DNA from: Melampsora larici-populina 98AG31
Taxonomy: Eukaryota > Basidiomycota > Pucciniomycetes > Pucciniales > Melampsoraceae
Direction of reading: 5' to 3'
Assembly: GCF_000204055.1 (NCBI RefSeq)
Contig: NW_006768768.1
Coordinates: forward strand, 1,056,071 to 1,120,070
Length of the DNA stretch: 64,000 nucleotides
Part shown: in pieces, positions 35,149-47,124 of the stretch
Numbering within the stretch: the stretch's first letter is position 1
Layout of the letters: each line of letters starts with the position of its first letter
Position numbers and translations under genes: made by a program
The notes under the pieces: model-generated
Database searches by the model: none
Seen by the model: only the letters and a program-made list of their open reading frames with translations
What the model was told of the DNA's origin: nothing

Positions 35149-35797
35149 ACATGTGTGGGAGTGATAGAGGGCGAGAATTCGGTGGTCAGCATAGAGCCAG
35201 CAGGGATCAATCGGGTGCGAAAATGAAATCCTAGCACATCCGGGTGCTTTGATTTCATTCCCATGAAGCATTGTCAGGGATCCGGCCAAGTCAATGAAAC
35301 ATGGGGCATCGATTGATCCCATTTCTTATAAGGACATAGAGAAAATTGCTTACATTGCTTAGCAGGTTGTTATATGTAGGCAAAAATCCGATTCGCGTTT
35401 GTTTTGGGTTTGCTTGTTGATGACCCGATGAAGCTTCCAAAAGGAATTGAACATTAATGAGACGGTCGATTGACATGTGTGGGAGTAATAGAGGGCGAGA
35501 ATTCGGTGGTCAGCATAGAGCCAGCAGGGATCAATCGGGTGCAAAAATGAAATCCTAGCACATCCGGGTGCTTTGATTTCATTCCCATGAAGCATTGTCA
35601 GGGATCCGGCCAAGTCAATGAAACATGGGGCATCGATTGATCCCATTTCTTATAAGGACATAGAGAAAATTGCTTACATTGGATGGAAGGTTGTTATATG
35701 TAGGTGAAAATCCGATTTGCCTTTGAATTGGGTTTGCTTGTTGATGACCCCATGACACTTCCGAAAGTAATTGAACATTAATGAGATGGTCTATTGA
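35149..35797 (-). repeat. 324-bp tandem duplication with a short conserved frame
   Basis: Units start at 35149 and 35473 with ACATGTGTGGGAG. The first 210 bases are nearly identical; the rest is diverged. On the minus strand each unit has an open frame starting MGSIDAPCFIDLAGS and going on to ADHRILALY. It has no known motif. Whether it is an exon is unknown; codon-neutral changes between the units are too few to judge. Confidence 0.75.
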
Positions 35798-36323
35798 TCA
35801 ACGTTAGCAAAGCTCCACTGTTTCTGATTCAACAACAAACAGACTCACATTCAAGATCGATATGCTTGTATATTGCTTAGAACACCGATCAATTCGCCTA
35901 TCTCTTGGTTAAAGATTTTTAGTTTAATCTCTTGAAAATATCGAGTATCCTAAGAAAAGTTAAAAAAAAGGAACAGTGAAAGAAATATCAGTGAAGCGAA
36001 TCCTACAATAAGTGAAAGAATTGAGATCAAGGAGGAGAATCGGATAGGATTTGAAGAATGGTTTCCTTATATTGTAACGAGATCGAGTTGTGTTGAAAGT
36101 CAGTCGGTGTCGAATCCCACACATGCGGATCGACTGCAATTGAGGATCGAGGTTGTTGGGATTGGGCAAAATTGGTGAGATTGGGATTGGTGATATGTTG
36201 GTTGTACTCGGACTTAGGTTACCTGACTCAAAAGGGCCACGTGGCGGGGCCGTGCAGCCCGGTGGTCGGGGCTCCCTCATCTTGTACTGAAAGGGGCTTT
36301 GCTTCAAATTATGGATGGTATTA

Positions 36324-36491
36324 CGGGATACAAACTAGAAACCCGGAACAAATCCGGGTTTCCCAATTCGGACTTTTTGGCTGTGTTTGCGCAAACTGGG
36401 AAACTGGGAGAACGTGGGAAAGTTCCAAACACAGCCAAAAACAAAAACTGGGAAACTGGGAAAAAAAACCCAGTTTTAACTTTGTATCCCG
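36324..36491. mobile_element. 168-bp TA-flanked MITE
   Basis: Ends CGGGATACAAA and TTTGTATCCCG, flanked by TA (36322-36323 and 36492-36493). Inside is a second inverted pair, TTTTTGGCTGTGTTT with AAACACAGCCAAAAA, and several CTGGGAAACTGGGA repeats. Tc1/mariner-type by its duplication. Confidence 0.8.
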
Positions 36492-36656
36492 TATATGTAG
36501 TTCGAATCACGACTATCACAATGCTCAAATTATGCTGAGTGGGGTATCATAATGGAAATGAGTGAACGGTACTGTGACAATGCATGAATAACAAGTGGGT
36601 CAAGTGATGCCTTTGTATTAACTATGTACTTTCAACCACAGAGATACATAAGTGCG

Positions 36657-38726
36657 CTATAACATGGGCTGGACATTGTTAGCATCAGCGGGAGTTACAG
36701 CAGCTTTGACAGTGTAACGTCGAGCTAAGATGTCCTGGTACCAAGTCTGCATGAGATCTTTATCGTTCATGATGGCTGCCGGGCCCGCTGCGAGCATCTC
36801 AGCAGTAACCTTGGAGTCACTCGTTTGATGCACAGCAAGCTTGATACCTTTGGGAAAGGTTGTAGCTCGCAATTCAACATCACAGTTGGACCTTTTGGGA
36901 TGGTTGTGGACTCGGGGTTTTATGAGCTTGCAGTCGACTTTTTCAAGGTGATTTACTAATAGCATGACGGTTCAAATCAGAGGCCATGACGCTACACATG
37001 TAATAGGTTTAGACTGGAATTGAAACTTACAAACCAGGCAATTCAATTCCAAGGTAAAATCCTTGCGCAACTGGTCATTCGAACTGACACCAGGAGGATT
37101 TGGCTTCTGGTCGGAGGTATCGCGTCGGGTAGAATAGCGATCGAATCTCTCAAGGAGATGATTAGGAGCAGAAAACGCAGCAAGGTACACATGATCTGAG
37201 CTGAATTCCTTACTCCAGCCTGCCGAATGGTTGGTTGTCGTAGGGTTCCACGATGCTGCCATGAGGTGGTAGTGCATTCCGTATGCTTTATGAACCGCTT
37301 GCAGCTGAGATTTAAATTTAGACAGTCAGTGTGACGTTAGTTTGGGTGAAAGCCACAGATTGAAAGATGAAGGCCTACTGAGGAGTGTATTTGTTCGATT
37401 GTTTCAATACCTTTTGCCTGATACTTTGCCCTTTGAGTTGCGTGACGGCTCAAGGCCAAATGATCTTTGACCTTTTTGATGTTGATGAGTCTTTCAAAAA
37501 CCGGTCGATATTCTTCTTCTTCCACAGTTAGTAGTTCATGCGGTTGAAGGTGGGCAGGATCATTGGAGATCACAAGGGCAATGCGATCAAATAATGTCTT
37601 CTGGAAAATTACAACATCCGATGTGACCTTGACTTCTTACCAAGCCGCACATACTTTTTCATTGTAAGTTGCAAGAGGTTTTGTTTCCTCTGGACTGAGT
37701 TTTTCACCGGTTTTTGAAACTATCTGAGGCACTAAAGCATGTGGAAAATATGATATTCTGTTGTTAGCTTGGTCTCTCACATCACAAATTTGAGGGCAGA
37801 TCACTTACTTGTGTTGTCAACCGTGGCAGCCAAGCTGAATTTCCGGAAGAGGTGGTAGGGCGAGATGTCTTGCTCACGTGCTGCACGATGGCTGCAAAGT
37901 AAGATTACCATCAGGAAAAGTCTTTGCTACGGAGAAAGACGAATAACTCAACACGCCGTATCGTAGTGTGTCATATGTAACACCCCCAGCGAGGCTCAAA
38001 ACTTTTAACCGTGTTGTCAGTTCCTCTTCGAGAGCCCTGGCTTCATACAGGATGGGTTGCGGGATTCGACTGTGACCGGTTGGTTTTGCACATCCTAGAT
38101 AATGTTCGAGCTCGATTTCGGTCCAATTGGCCGCAAGCTCCTTATAATTATGGAGTGTCGGCTTGGTGGTGGGTGTTTTGGGGACAGGCAATCCATTGAC
38201 ATCCACAGGATCAACAGAACTCTCGGGTACAGGCAAGTCTGCTTCTTGAGTAGGTATCTTGTTTGGTTTGCTGGCTAGCCTGCGGCGGCTGCTTCGCCTT
38301 TTTGGCTTATTGACTGGCACATCTTGGAGATCGTCTACAAGAAAGAGAGATTAGTGAAATGAGAAACACAGGTAATGTAAAGGGCTTACCATCTTGTGAG
38401 TCGGCCTGTTGGTCAAATTCGTCCAAATCTGAATCTGATTCTTCTGTGAGTGAGGCAACAGAGATAGGTCAGGGGAAATATTCTAGATGGCTGCAAAATA
38501 AGTACTGAAGTTGCAGCTTGCCTTGATATGATGATGACGAGGTGTGTGATTCCTCATCACTCCTACTTTGCTGCACCTCTAAAGCCAAATGATAACAAGT
38601 AGAATGTATCATCAATGGTGCACTCGTTCAAAGAAGAAAAAGAGAAGATTACTCACCATTTTCATCGTGAGCAACATGTTTTTGCCGCTTTGTCCAACGG
38701 CTTCCACGGGTGCTTGGCCGTCCCAT
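36657..38726 (-). CDS. Unidentified spliced gene of transposon C
   Basis: Minus-strand exons with consistent GT-AG borders run from an ATG at 38726 (MGRPSTRGSRWTKRQ) to a stop at 36657. Main coding blocks are 38645-38726, about 38525-38580, 38396-38450, 37945-38335, 37810-37882, 37337-37600 with an upstream piece, 36985-37310 and 36657-36970. The N-terminus is basic (GRPSTRG, RRSSRRRLASKP) with acidic Ser/Asp stretches between, which suggests a nuclear or DNA-binding protein. The C-terminal half (YRPVFERLINIKKVKDHLA; MHYHLMAASWNPTTTN; LLERFDRYSTRRDT) looks like a compact conserved domain that I do not recognise. Its place near the right TIR, facing the transposase gene, suggests an accessory transposition protein. 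No stop codon was found in the blocks; the joins are approximate. Confidence 0.55.
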
Positions 38727-40129
38727 TTGATCTATCACTGTAAGGGTTTGAGTCCAGCAAGTATGATACAGAAGATTGTGAAAGACAAGGGAAAAAAATA
38801 ATGGAAGTGCGATTAATCCGTTGGGGTGGAGGCAAGGAGCTGACGAAAATCATTGAGATGGTGAGATCTGTCTTCATGGTGTTTCTAAATTAGGTATATA
38901 ACTATTCTGGTGCCAGATTCGCAGGAATTACACTATGTGATATGGTAAGCGTGCCACAGTTTATTTTTTCAGTATGAAAATTCTTTCGGATTTTTCGAGT
39001 CTAGTCATAGCACGGTCGTTTCAATTGTATTTTGCAAGTATGAAGGGTTGTTGGATTCTGGGTTGGGAGGAAACGGCTTGATTAGTGGGGGAGAGGGTGG
39101 CGTAAGAGATGACTGATTTGTGAAGATAGGTTCGGTTTCAATAGGGGTAACATGGTGAACTGGATATTGAAAGTGTAGTTGAAATGTACACTGGGTTAAA
39201 CAGTCAAAGAAAAGGAGATTTTTCAGCTGGGCCATACTGGTGTTGGTCAAGAGTTTTTCCGGTGAGTGGATTCACCTGAATAGGGTGGATCGAGTGATCG
39301 GAAGTTGATGAGAGTGGATTTGGCTGCAGAACGGGTAAAATGAAACAGAGGAACAAGGGTGTTGCTTGCGTGAGAATTGTGTACATTAAGGGTAGAACTT
39401 GAAAACATGGTGTATTGAGTAGATGCAGATGATGGTGTGGGTTTTGTAAGAGGTATTGATTGATCGAAATGTAGACTGGGTAGGATTGGATTTCCAATGC
39501 GTGGTGAACGGTTGGTTTTTGGTGAGAGATGCGGTAAAGGGTGATATGATTGAGCATAAGGTTTGAAGAGTTGTGTACAGGGTGTCAACGTGGTGTGATG
39601 TAGCTATGAATTGGTTGCGAAGTGATGAAGAGGGTAATGAAGTTAGAAAGTTAAGCTGGTGGGCCGATCTTTCAAGGGGGTGAGTTGAGTTCCTAGGGTG
39701 GTCTGGCTGGATCAAGGATGGTAGGGTAGGGGGTGGTATTGAGCCTAGACACAGCCGGAATGAAGTTAAAAAGGTAAGCTGGTGGGCTGAGCTTTTGAGG
39801 GGGTGAGTTGACTTCCTAGGGTGGTTTGGCTTGATCAAGAATGGTAGGGTATGGGTGGTATTGAGCCTAGACAGACCGGAATGAAGTTGAAAACTTAAGC
39901 TAGTGGGCCAATCTTCCAAGGGGGTAAGGTGATTTCTGAGGGTGGTATGGCTTGATGAATGATGGTAGGGTAGCGGGTGGTGTCAAGACTAGACAGACCA
40001 GTCAATCTTGAGGTGGTAGGTTGGTGTGTTGAGGTGGTGAGACGATTTATTATGGTGGTATAGCATGGTGAGGGGCGGTATGATGGTGGTGATTGAGCTC
40101 GACCGGCATGCATGCCTGTCTTGAGGTGG
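38727..40129. other. Subterminal region of C, right, with minisatellite
   Basis: No gene. From about 39630 to 40010 a unit of roughly 115-125 bp with GAATGAAGTT, AAGCTGGTGGGC, GGGGGTGAGTTGA and GGTAGGGT recurs three times with divergence. Further GGTGGT-rich sequence follows up to the TIR. Several long minus-strand frames here (39204-40113) are by-products of this repeat. G-rich here mirrors C-rich at the left end, so both ends have the same strand asymmetry relative to the TIR. Confidence 0.6.
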
Positions 40130-40364
40130 TGTGTAGGTGTGTTGAGGTGGTGGGTTGATTTCCTAGGGTGGTGTGGTATGTTTCTCTACCATACCATCAC
40201 GAGTGAGCCTCCCTTAAGGAAAAGTTTGACTTAGTCATTTTGAGATTACCCGAGAGGCTTCTCAGGATGATGCATCATCTTGGCAGAGGGGATCGAACCC
40301 CATTTGGTCATACAACGCTCTGTATGACCCAATGCTATTCGGCATGGACGTGCACGTGCAGGTG
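40130..40364 (-). repeat. Right TIR of transposon C
   Basis: Inverse of 21372-21600, including the GGTTCGATCCC motif. Lacks about 20 bases (a second ACCATACCACCC unit) found in the left arm. Confidence 0.9.
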
Positions 40365-41149
40365 TTATAATGGCACTGTCCGGATTGGGAGTATTAAATA
40401 AGGAATGTTAGAAGAATGTCCAGATTGGGATTAATCAAGGAGTTGGTGTTCATTTCATTTGTTTTAGATTTTGTTTGTGAAAAATTGTACTCGTGTTATC
40501 TTTTCCTTATTAACCCCTCTCCTCTTCCTTTTTGATCTTTTTCCCCCATCGAGGAAATAGATCTTAAAGGTGAGCGTTAAAAAACAACACATTCCAATTT
40601 TTCTCTTTGTTTGTGAACTTTACTAAACTACTGCGTTATCATACCTCTTTCATTTCTTTCTCTCAATCTTTTCTTCTTTTAGTCTTTCATTACTTTTTGT
40701 CATCCTCGTTCCCATTCAGGTTCGTGTCTCCTCGAGTTTAGTACTCGCGTTATTGTTGTCAGCCGTTGCCTCGTCAGCACAAGGCTGAACGAGTTCTTTC
40801 ACCTTTATAAAGGTTAGTAGTGATTTTGTGTGTGTGTGTGCAGTTAACCATCGAGGAAATAGATCTTAAAGTCTTTCATTACTTTTTGTCATCCTCGTTC
40901 CCATTCAGGTTCGTGTCTCCTTGAGTTTAGTACTCGCGTTATTGTTGTCAGCCGTTGCCTCGTCAGCACAAGGCTGAACGAGTTCTTTCACCTTTATAAA
41001 GGTTCGTGTCTCCTCGAGTTTAGTACTCGCGTTATTGTTGTCAGCCGTTGCCTCGTCAGCACAAGGCTGAACGAGTTCTTTCACCTTTATAAAGGTTTTG
41101 TCTTACTTTCGTAGAGCTTAGTGACTCCGATAGATCGTGTTTTCTTACA

Positions 41150-41170
41150 TGGTAGCGAGAGGTTCGATCG
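41150..41170 (+). promoter_or_regulatory. Primer binding site of copia B
   Basis: TGGTAGCGAGAGGTTCGATC directly follows the LTR end. It resembles sites complementary to the 3' end of initiator methionine tRNA, the usual copia primer. The exact tRNA of this organism was not available for comparison. Confidence 0.75.
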
Positions 41171-41197
41171 TCACCTCACATTCATTGTTTTCCGTTT

Positions 41198-42630
41198 ATG
41201 TCAAGTCCTGCAAGCACTTCGTCCAAAGATCCTGATCTAACCGATACCGAATCGAGCACGTCTGCTAAAACTGCACGCCAAGAGTCTGGCCCAGAAGATT
41301 CCACTGCTGAAAAATCTGTCATTTCTCAACTGATGTCTTCCGAAGAACCTGCTTCCGTCTTTGGAAACTCCTTACAAAGATACGGTCAACAACTCACAAA
41401 TGCCCTGAGCAAGTTCAAGGTCACTGATGATCTCGAAGATGGTAACTATGCCTCTTGGAACAGATCTATCTACGACAATCTGGAAACTTTAGAGCTTCAT
41501 CATTATATTGATGTCAAAGACTTCATCGACAAAGAACTCGCAAGTGACAAAGTGGTCAAAACCAAAAAGATAGTTGTCAACTATATACTGAACCGTCTAG
41601 ACAAGGCAAATCACTGCCAAGCTATCAATCGACTTACGGATCCTGAAGAACCTAATTCCATCGTTCACGATCCCTATGCTTTGTGGTCTTTCCTTAAAGA
41701 ACGACATTTTCTGATCAACGCTCAACGCCTCGCTTCTATTTCAAAATCTCTAAGTACGATTACCATATCAAGAGGAGACACTCTGTCTGAATACCTTGAT
41801 AAGTTTGAGAACCTGTTCATCGAGTTCACCAGGTATGGAGGTAAAATGGATGATGTGCAATCAGCCATACGACTGATTGACTCGATTGATCGACTTTCCG
41901 AATCCACCGTCGAATTCATTCATTCTACCGTGTCACCGCTTACTCGTCGAGACGTGATCAAATACCTACGAGATTACGATATGAGACACAATTTCTCTAC
42001 TGAAGCGACTCGTGAAGCTAGACCCGCAGAGCTAAATGCTAATGTCACTACTAGAGGCCGAAGATTTGAATGCACCGAAACTGTTTGTAAAGGCCCACAT
42101 CCTGCTGACAAATGTTGGTCAAAACCTCAAAATTTCAAGGAAAGAGACGACTTCCTAGCTCGTCAAAGATCAAATAGAAACGGATGGAGTCAGCGGTCTT
42201 CTGGTAATTCAACTTCTCGACCGATTAATCCCCAGGTCAGGGGTATGAGACGAGTAACTCCTTCGTCTGCCAACACCGTCACTCAAGCGTTTGAAATGAT
42301 GTCACTTCATGCAAGCTATGAAGTTATTTCTCTTGATTGTCCTCCTGCTGCGAATCTATCCACCTCCGAATCCAATGACGTAGTCTGGGCACTTCACGAC
42401 ACCGGCGCCACAAATCATATGTTTAATTCACGTTCTCTCTTTGTTCCGGAATCCTTGAAACCCGTTGACGATCCAAATCGAAGAGTTAAATTGGCTGGTG
42501 GAGACGCGACACTCGCAGTGGAAGGCGTTGGAAAAGTGCATCTGAAGGCTGGAGACGGATCAGTGTTTGAACTCACCGACTGTCTACTGGTTCCAGAACT
42601 TAGCAAAAACTTGATTGCTGGAGGAGTATT
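41198..42630 (+). pseudogene. Gag and protease part of copia B
   Basis: It starts at the ATG 28 bases after the primer site. The gag part has DGNYASWNRSIYDNLETL and a UBN2-like helical body to about residue 270. Then comes a C-x4-C-x3-H-x4-C knuckle (CTETVCKGPHPADKC) and an aspartic protease with HDTGATNHMF. The frame reaches SKNLIAGGV at 42630, where MITE D interrupts it. The next in-frame residues are in the following segment. Confidence 0.9.
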
Positions 42631-42978
42631 CACAGTGTCATTTTACTAGTCACTGGCAGGCCAGTGAGTTCCATTCACCTCAATTCAATGTCAATTCAAT
42701 GTCAGTTCAATGTCAGTTTGACCTCCAATTATGTTTGAGTGGGGGATATGTATGGGCTGCATAATCACTCAAACCTTCCAGACATTCTGACACCTTCATG
42801 TGTGGACATGCAACCAAACTTTATTCCAGTTCATTCTGGAAGGTTATTTGTCTGCTACTCTAGGCCAAACATTGAGTTTGGATTGATATTGAACTGACAT
42901 GGATTTGCAATTGGATTGAGATTGGATTGAGGTGGACGTACTCACTGGCCTGCCGGTGAGTAGTAAAATGACAATGTG
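42631..42978. mobile_element. CACTA-like MITE D, 348 bp
   Basis: It begins CACAGTGTCATTTTACT and ends AGTAAAATGACAATGTG, with arms of about 90 bp containing GGCAGGCCAGTGAG. TSD ATT lies at 42628-42630 and 42979-42981. Removing it joins IAGGV to LKKKGVRETF in the copia polyprotein. CACA...TGTG ends and a 3-bp duplication point to CACTA/CMC; this is an inference. Confidence 0.85.
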
Positions 42979-45398
42979 ATTGAAGAAGAAAGGTGTCCGT
43001 GAGACTTTTGACCCAACTGATCCAAGCTGCTTCGCACTCGTCAAGAATGGACTTGCTCTATTCAATGGCGTTATTCTGGAAAATGGTCTCATGAACGTAG
43101 TCATTGAATCAGTAAGCCCTCCGGCTTCTAACCTCAGCTCGTCTTCCGAAACGTCATCTCATATGTGCTCTTCAATTCTTCACCGACGTCTAGGCCATAT
43201 AAGCAAATCTTATCTCGACAAAATGATAAAGCATGGAAGTCTAGATGGGGTAGTTACTAGAACTGAGGATGTGATTGAGTGTGATATTTGTCCAATTTCT
43301 AAAAATACCAAACTTCCCTTTAATCATTCCCGTCCTCGTGCTGTTAAGTTTCTTGAAAATGTACATGTAGACATTAGTGGAATTAATCGTGTGAAAGGCC
43401 TGGGAAATGAATCTTACTACATATTATTCTGTGATGACTATTCAAGCTACAGACACATATTTGGTCTCACTGAAAGATCAAAGTCGGAAGTTTTCAAAGT
43501 ATTTAAGAATTACATTGCTCTTGCAGAACGTCAAACCGGTTGTAAGGTCAAGCAGTTTACGCTGGACAGAGGGGGTGAATTTCTCAACTCACTTCTTCGA
43601 CCTGAACTTGAATCTTTGGGTATCAATCTTCATCTCACCGCAGGACACACCCCTGAACAAAATGGTGTGTCTGAACGAGGAAATCGTACGATCATCACAA
43701 AAGCCAGGTGTATGATGCTTGAATCCGGATCACCTCAGTCTTTCTGGTTTCGAGCTTGTGTTATGGCTGTATTCTTAACAAACAGAAGCATTACAAAGGC
43801 GGTGTCTGACTTCCGTACACCGTTTGAGATGTGGCATTTCAGAAAACCCAGCATTGATCATTTGAAAGTTTTCGGGTGTCAAGCTTTTAGACTTATCAGA
43901 AAGGAACTGCGATAAACCAAGTACACTCCTGTTGCTTCTCCCGGTATCCTAGTTGGTTATGAACAGGATAACTTCAACTTTCATATATATGACATTAAAG
44001 ATCGAAAAATCTACATCACTCCACATGTCACTTTCATTGAAGACGTCTTTCCCTTTCTCTCAAAACTGGACTCAACCAGCAGTGGTGAAAATCGTGTGAA
44101 ATCTTTCTATTTTGATGATGACGAAATGCTTCTTGAACCCGTGATTGAAACAAATCATGATAGTGGTCTTGTTGGCTCTGATGAGATAGGAGAGAGTAAT
44201 ACCGATAGTAACCCGAATTTAATTGAAATTTCAAAATCAAATGAACATGTTGAACCTCCTTCAAGTAATCCTTCCATTCCAACTACTTCTAAGAAACAAC
44301 ATACAGCTACTCGACACTCATCTCGAAAAAAACCGATTGTCAACTACAAGGGAATGTGTAACATCGCGGTACTTGACACAATTGAATTTCAGTCCTACTT
44401 CTCATGTCTTCCACAGGAATGTTATGCATACTCAAGTGCGGTACCCGATCCTAAGTCCTACAAGAAAGCCATGTTGGCGGGTGACTCCCCCAACTGGCGT
44501 GTAGCTTGTGATAAGGAAATGAACTCTCTTCTCAAAAAGGGGGTGTGGAGTCTAGTTGACCGACCTACTAATAAGTGTATCATTAGAGGTATGTGGATTT
44601 TCCGCAAGAAACTCAATGGAGATGGCACCTGCAAGTATAAGGCAAGGTTTGTCGCACTCGGGAATACTCAAGTGGAAGGACTTGATTACGGTGATACATT
44701 TGCACCAACCGGAAAACCCACATCTTTCAGACTACTTGTTGCCATGGCGTCTATTCACGGTTGGGAGATCCACCAGATGGATGCTGTGACAGCTTTTCTT
44801 AACGGAATTTTGGAGGAAGAAATCTATATTGAACAACCTGAAGGCTACGTTATCATAGGACATGAAGGGAAGGTTTTAAAATTAAATAGGTCACTTTATG
44901 GACTCAAGCAATCTCCTAAGATATGGCAAGACGACGTTCAGGCTTATTTAGTTAGCATTGGATTTGTCCAATGTCAGATAGATCATTGTATATACATTCG
45001 AGCCGATGTCAATCTTCAAAAGTTCACTGCTGTTTACGTTCACGTCGATGACATGGCGATAACAGGTAACGACGCACTTCAGTTCAAACAAGAAATTTCG
45101 GCTAAGTGGGAAATGGAGGATTTAGGTCTGGCACAAGTCGTGGTTGGAATCGAAGTCAAAAGAATCAACTCACACTCATATTCTTTAACTCAAAAACGCT
45201 TTGCTGAGACTGTACTTGAGCGTTTTGCTATGAGTAATGTCAAATCTGCATCAACTCCCCTTACGCCAAATCTCAAGTTGTACCGTGCGAGTGATGAAGA
45301 GGTTCAGAGTTTTGCTGTTTTGAAATTAAATTACAGAAGCGCAGTTGGATCTCTGATGTATCTTTCACAATGTACTAGACCTGATTTGGCTCATGCGG
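42979..45398 (+). pseudogene. Integrase and reverse transcriptase part of copia B
   Basis: The integrase zinc finger is H-x4-H...C-x2-C (LHRRLGHISKSYL, CDICPIS). The catalytic triad is D in VHVDISG, D in LDRGGEF and E in NGVSERGNRTI. A stop codon TAA at 43913-43915 breaks the frame after RKELR; translation downstream continues in the same frame (TKYTPVASPGILVGYE), so it is a single nonsense change. The RT has FLNGILEEEIYIEQPEGY, LYGLKQSPKIW and the catalytic YVHVDDMAITG. The frame reads RPDLAHA up to 45398, where element E interrupts it. Confidence 0.92.
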
Positions 45399-47027
45399 TG
45401 TAGAACTTATAACCCAACAAGGGTTATACAGAGCTGGAAGAGGATAATCCACTAATAAAATGACTAGTAGAAGTTGTCTAAGGACTGCTCTTCTAAAACA
45501 ACACAATCAGAAAGAGCTCTGTTGTATTGAGTACTGATAAGGCACCAGAGAAATATATCTTCACACGTAATTTAACTTCAAAAACACACTTTGTATTACT
45601 ATCAACACTGCTATAGTGTTATTCCCAATTGATAACTAAAAGAAATAAGCAATATCTGATTTGATATTATTCCCAATAAGTCTTTATGACTATAAGACTA
45701 AAGTAAATTTCTCTTTATAATTGTAATAAAGGGCGTATTTAAGTGACCAGGTACTATTAAAATAAGTTTATAATGATAAACAAAATAATAATGGCGTAAA
45801 TGATAAAGAAAAAAAGGGGAACAACAGTCCCAAAACCCTCTCAAAGTATATATAACAATGTACTAGAACTTTTACAATGGTCAACAGCCTCAAAACCAAT
45901 CAAATCCGCCAAAAATTCCCTAAAAACCCTATGATGACGCAATGTAATGATTTTGTTACTAATAAATGATGTAATTTTCACAGCTAAAAGTGATCAATGA
46001 CGCAATAATATGATGTACAGCACTTCTTATGATGAATACAGGTGATTTTTTCCTTATAAACTAGCTGAAAACCAATTTTTGAGATTGCGAATTTTTTCAG
46101 ATGTGCTCCAATTTTTGATTACTAAAGTGCATCTTGTAGCCCACGTGTTACTGATCATTTCTGACACCTACATGACCTACTTCTGATGAGTGATGAGTAA
46201 GATATTGAGTTGTGAAGTTAAAGTTTTTAGTGTTACATGTGACTTGTGACTGTAAATTCGAGATTCACACCAATTTTTTATTTGCCTTATAACTTTTTAC
46301 ACACACCTCCATTACTAATGATTTAAAGTTTGTACATTATGTAATCCACTCTTCTGCGTTGAATGAGCCATCTACCAACCTATTCTGACGTCATTTGACA
46401 TATGTAATTAGCTGAAAACCTCCATTTTCCACGAATTTCACCCATTTTCTTCACTTTTCACAGCTACTACTCTCTTTTTCTTGCTTTTGTAATATGACAT
46501 CATCATCTATAACCTTAAAAATCCCGAAAAATCCTCTTGGCAACCTTAAATTCCATCACTACCACTATTACACAACCAAACTACACGTGTACCTCTTGTT
46601 TACCAACTTCGAAAAAGTGCCTTTTCCCTAATAACTTCTGTTTCTACTTATCAACCTTGAAGATTAAAATTGTCATAGTATAATATAATGTTGTTCTTTC
46701 ATATTCTAACCTCATAATACCCATAACTTTATTTCTACTAACCTAAAAACCATTTTCCAACCTTTGTACCTATAATTTCGAATTTTTCTTATGTTTTTCT
46801 TTCTTTCTTTTTGTAATAAATTTGTAAGTAAACTATAATGATCTTAATATATAATGTGAAATAAAAAATGATGTAATGTTGACCTAATGACCAATACATA
46901 AGCCTACAAGAGCTTCAATTGATCAAAAACCTCCATTTCGAATTTTCTTTCCTGCTGAATCCTGCTAATAAACTGGTAAACTGGTAATTGTGAATTTTTT
47001 AATTGATCCTATAAATTGATCACCACA
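45399..47027 (-). repeat. 3' LTR of element E
   Basis: In element sense it starts TGTGGTGATC and ends GTTCTACA. It is preceded by polypurine tract GGAAGAAGAGGAGGA (47028-47042, minus strand). AT-rich throughout, with no ORF. Confidence 0.95.
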
Positions 47028-47124
47028 TCCTCCTCTTCTTCCAAACTGCCCCCAGTTTATCAATTAAACAATTCAATTAAACACTCCAAATCACTAAATT
47101 CTCGAATTTTCCTTTATTTCCAAT

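Larger units (their letters stand above)
21372..40364 (+). mobile_element. Giant KDZ transposon C, 19.0 kb
   Basis: The ends CACCTGCACGTGCACG and CGTGCACGTGCAGGTG start inverted repeats of about 230 bp (one 20-bp indel, a few mismatches). The flanking 8-bp duplication TTATAATG (21364-21371 and 40365-40372) is single in the other LTR of copia B, which proves insertion. Inside are a FAR1/OTU gene (plus), a KDZ transposase gene (plus), a long non-coding middle with tandem duplications, and a spliced gene of unknown function (minus). KDZ-type and related Zisupton transposons make 8-bp duplications, so the transposase matches the ends. Later MITEs break both plus-strand genes. Confidence 0.93.
21248..41149 (+). 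repeat. 5' LTR of copia B, split by transposon C
   Basis: LTR sequence is 21248-21371 and 40373-41149, with C and its duplicated TTATAATG between. The 777-bp right part contains three copies of a module starting TTCGTGTCTCC and ending CTTTATAAAGG (near 40731, 40907 and 41000). The 3' LTR has only two, so the intact length would be 901 against 808. A GTGTGTGTGTG microsatellite follows the first module. Confidence 0.92.

Noticed and set aside
39204..40113. Overlapping minus-strand ORFs of 72-177 codons
   Set aside because: They arise from the G-rich minisatellite, repeat its units and show no domain.
21372..40364. C as a Mutator-like element because of the FAR1 domain
   Set aside because: The transposase has the KDZ landmarks, no MULE domain is seen, and the duplication is 8 rather than 9-11 bp.
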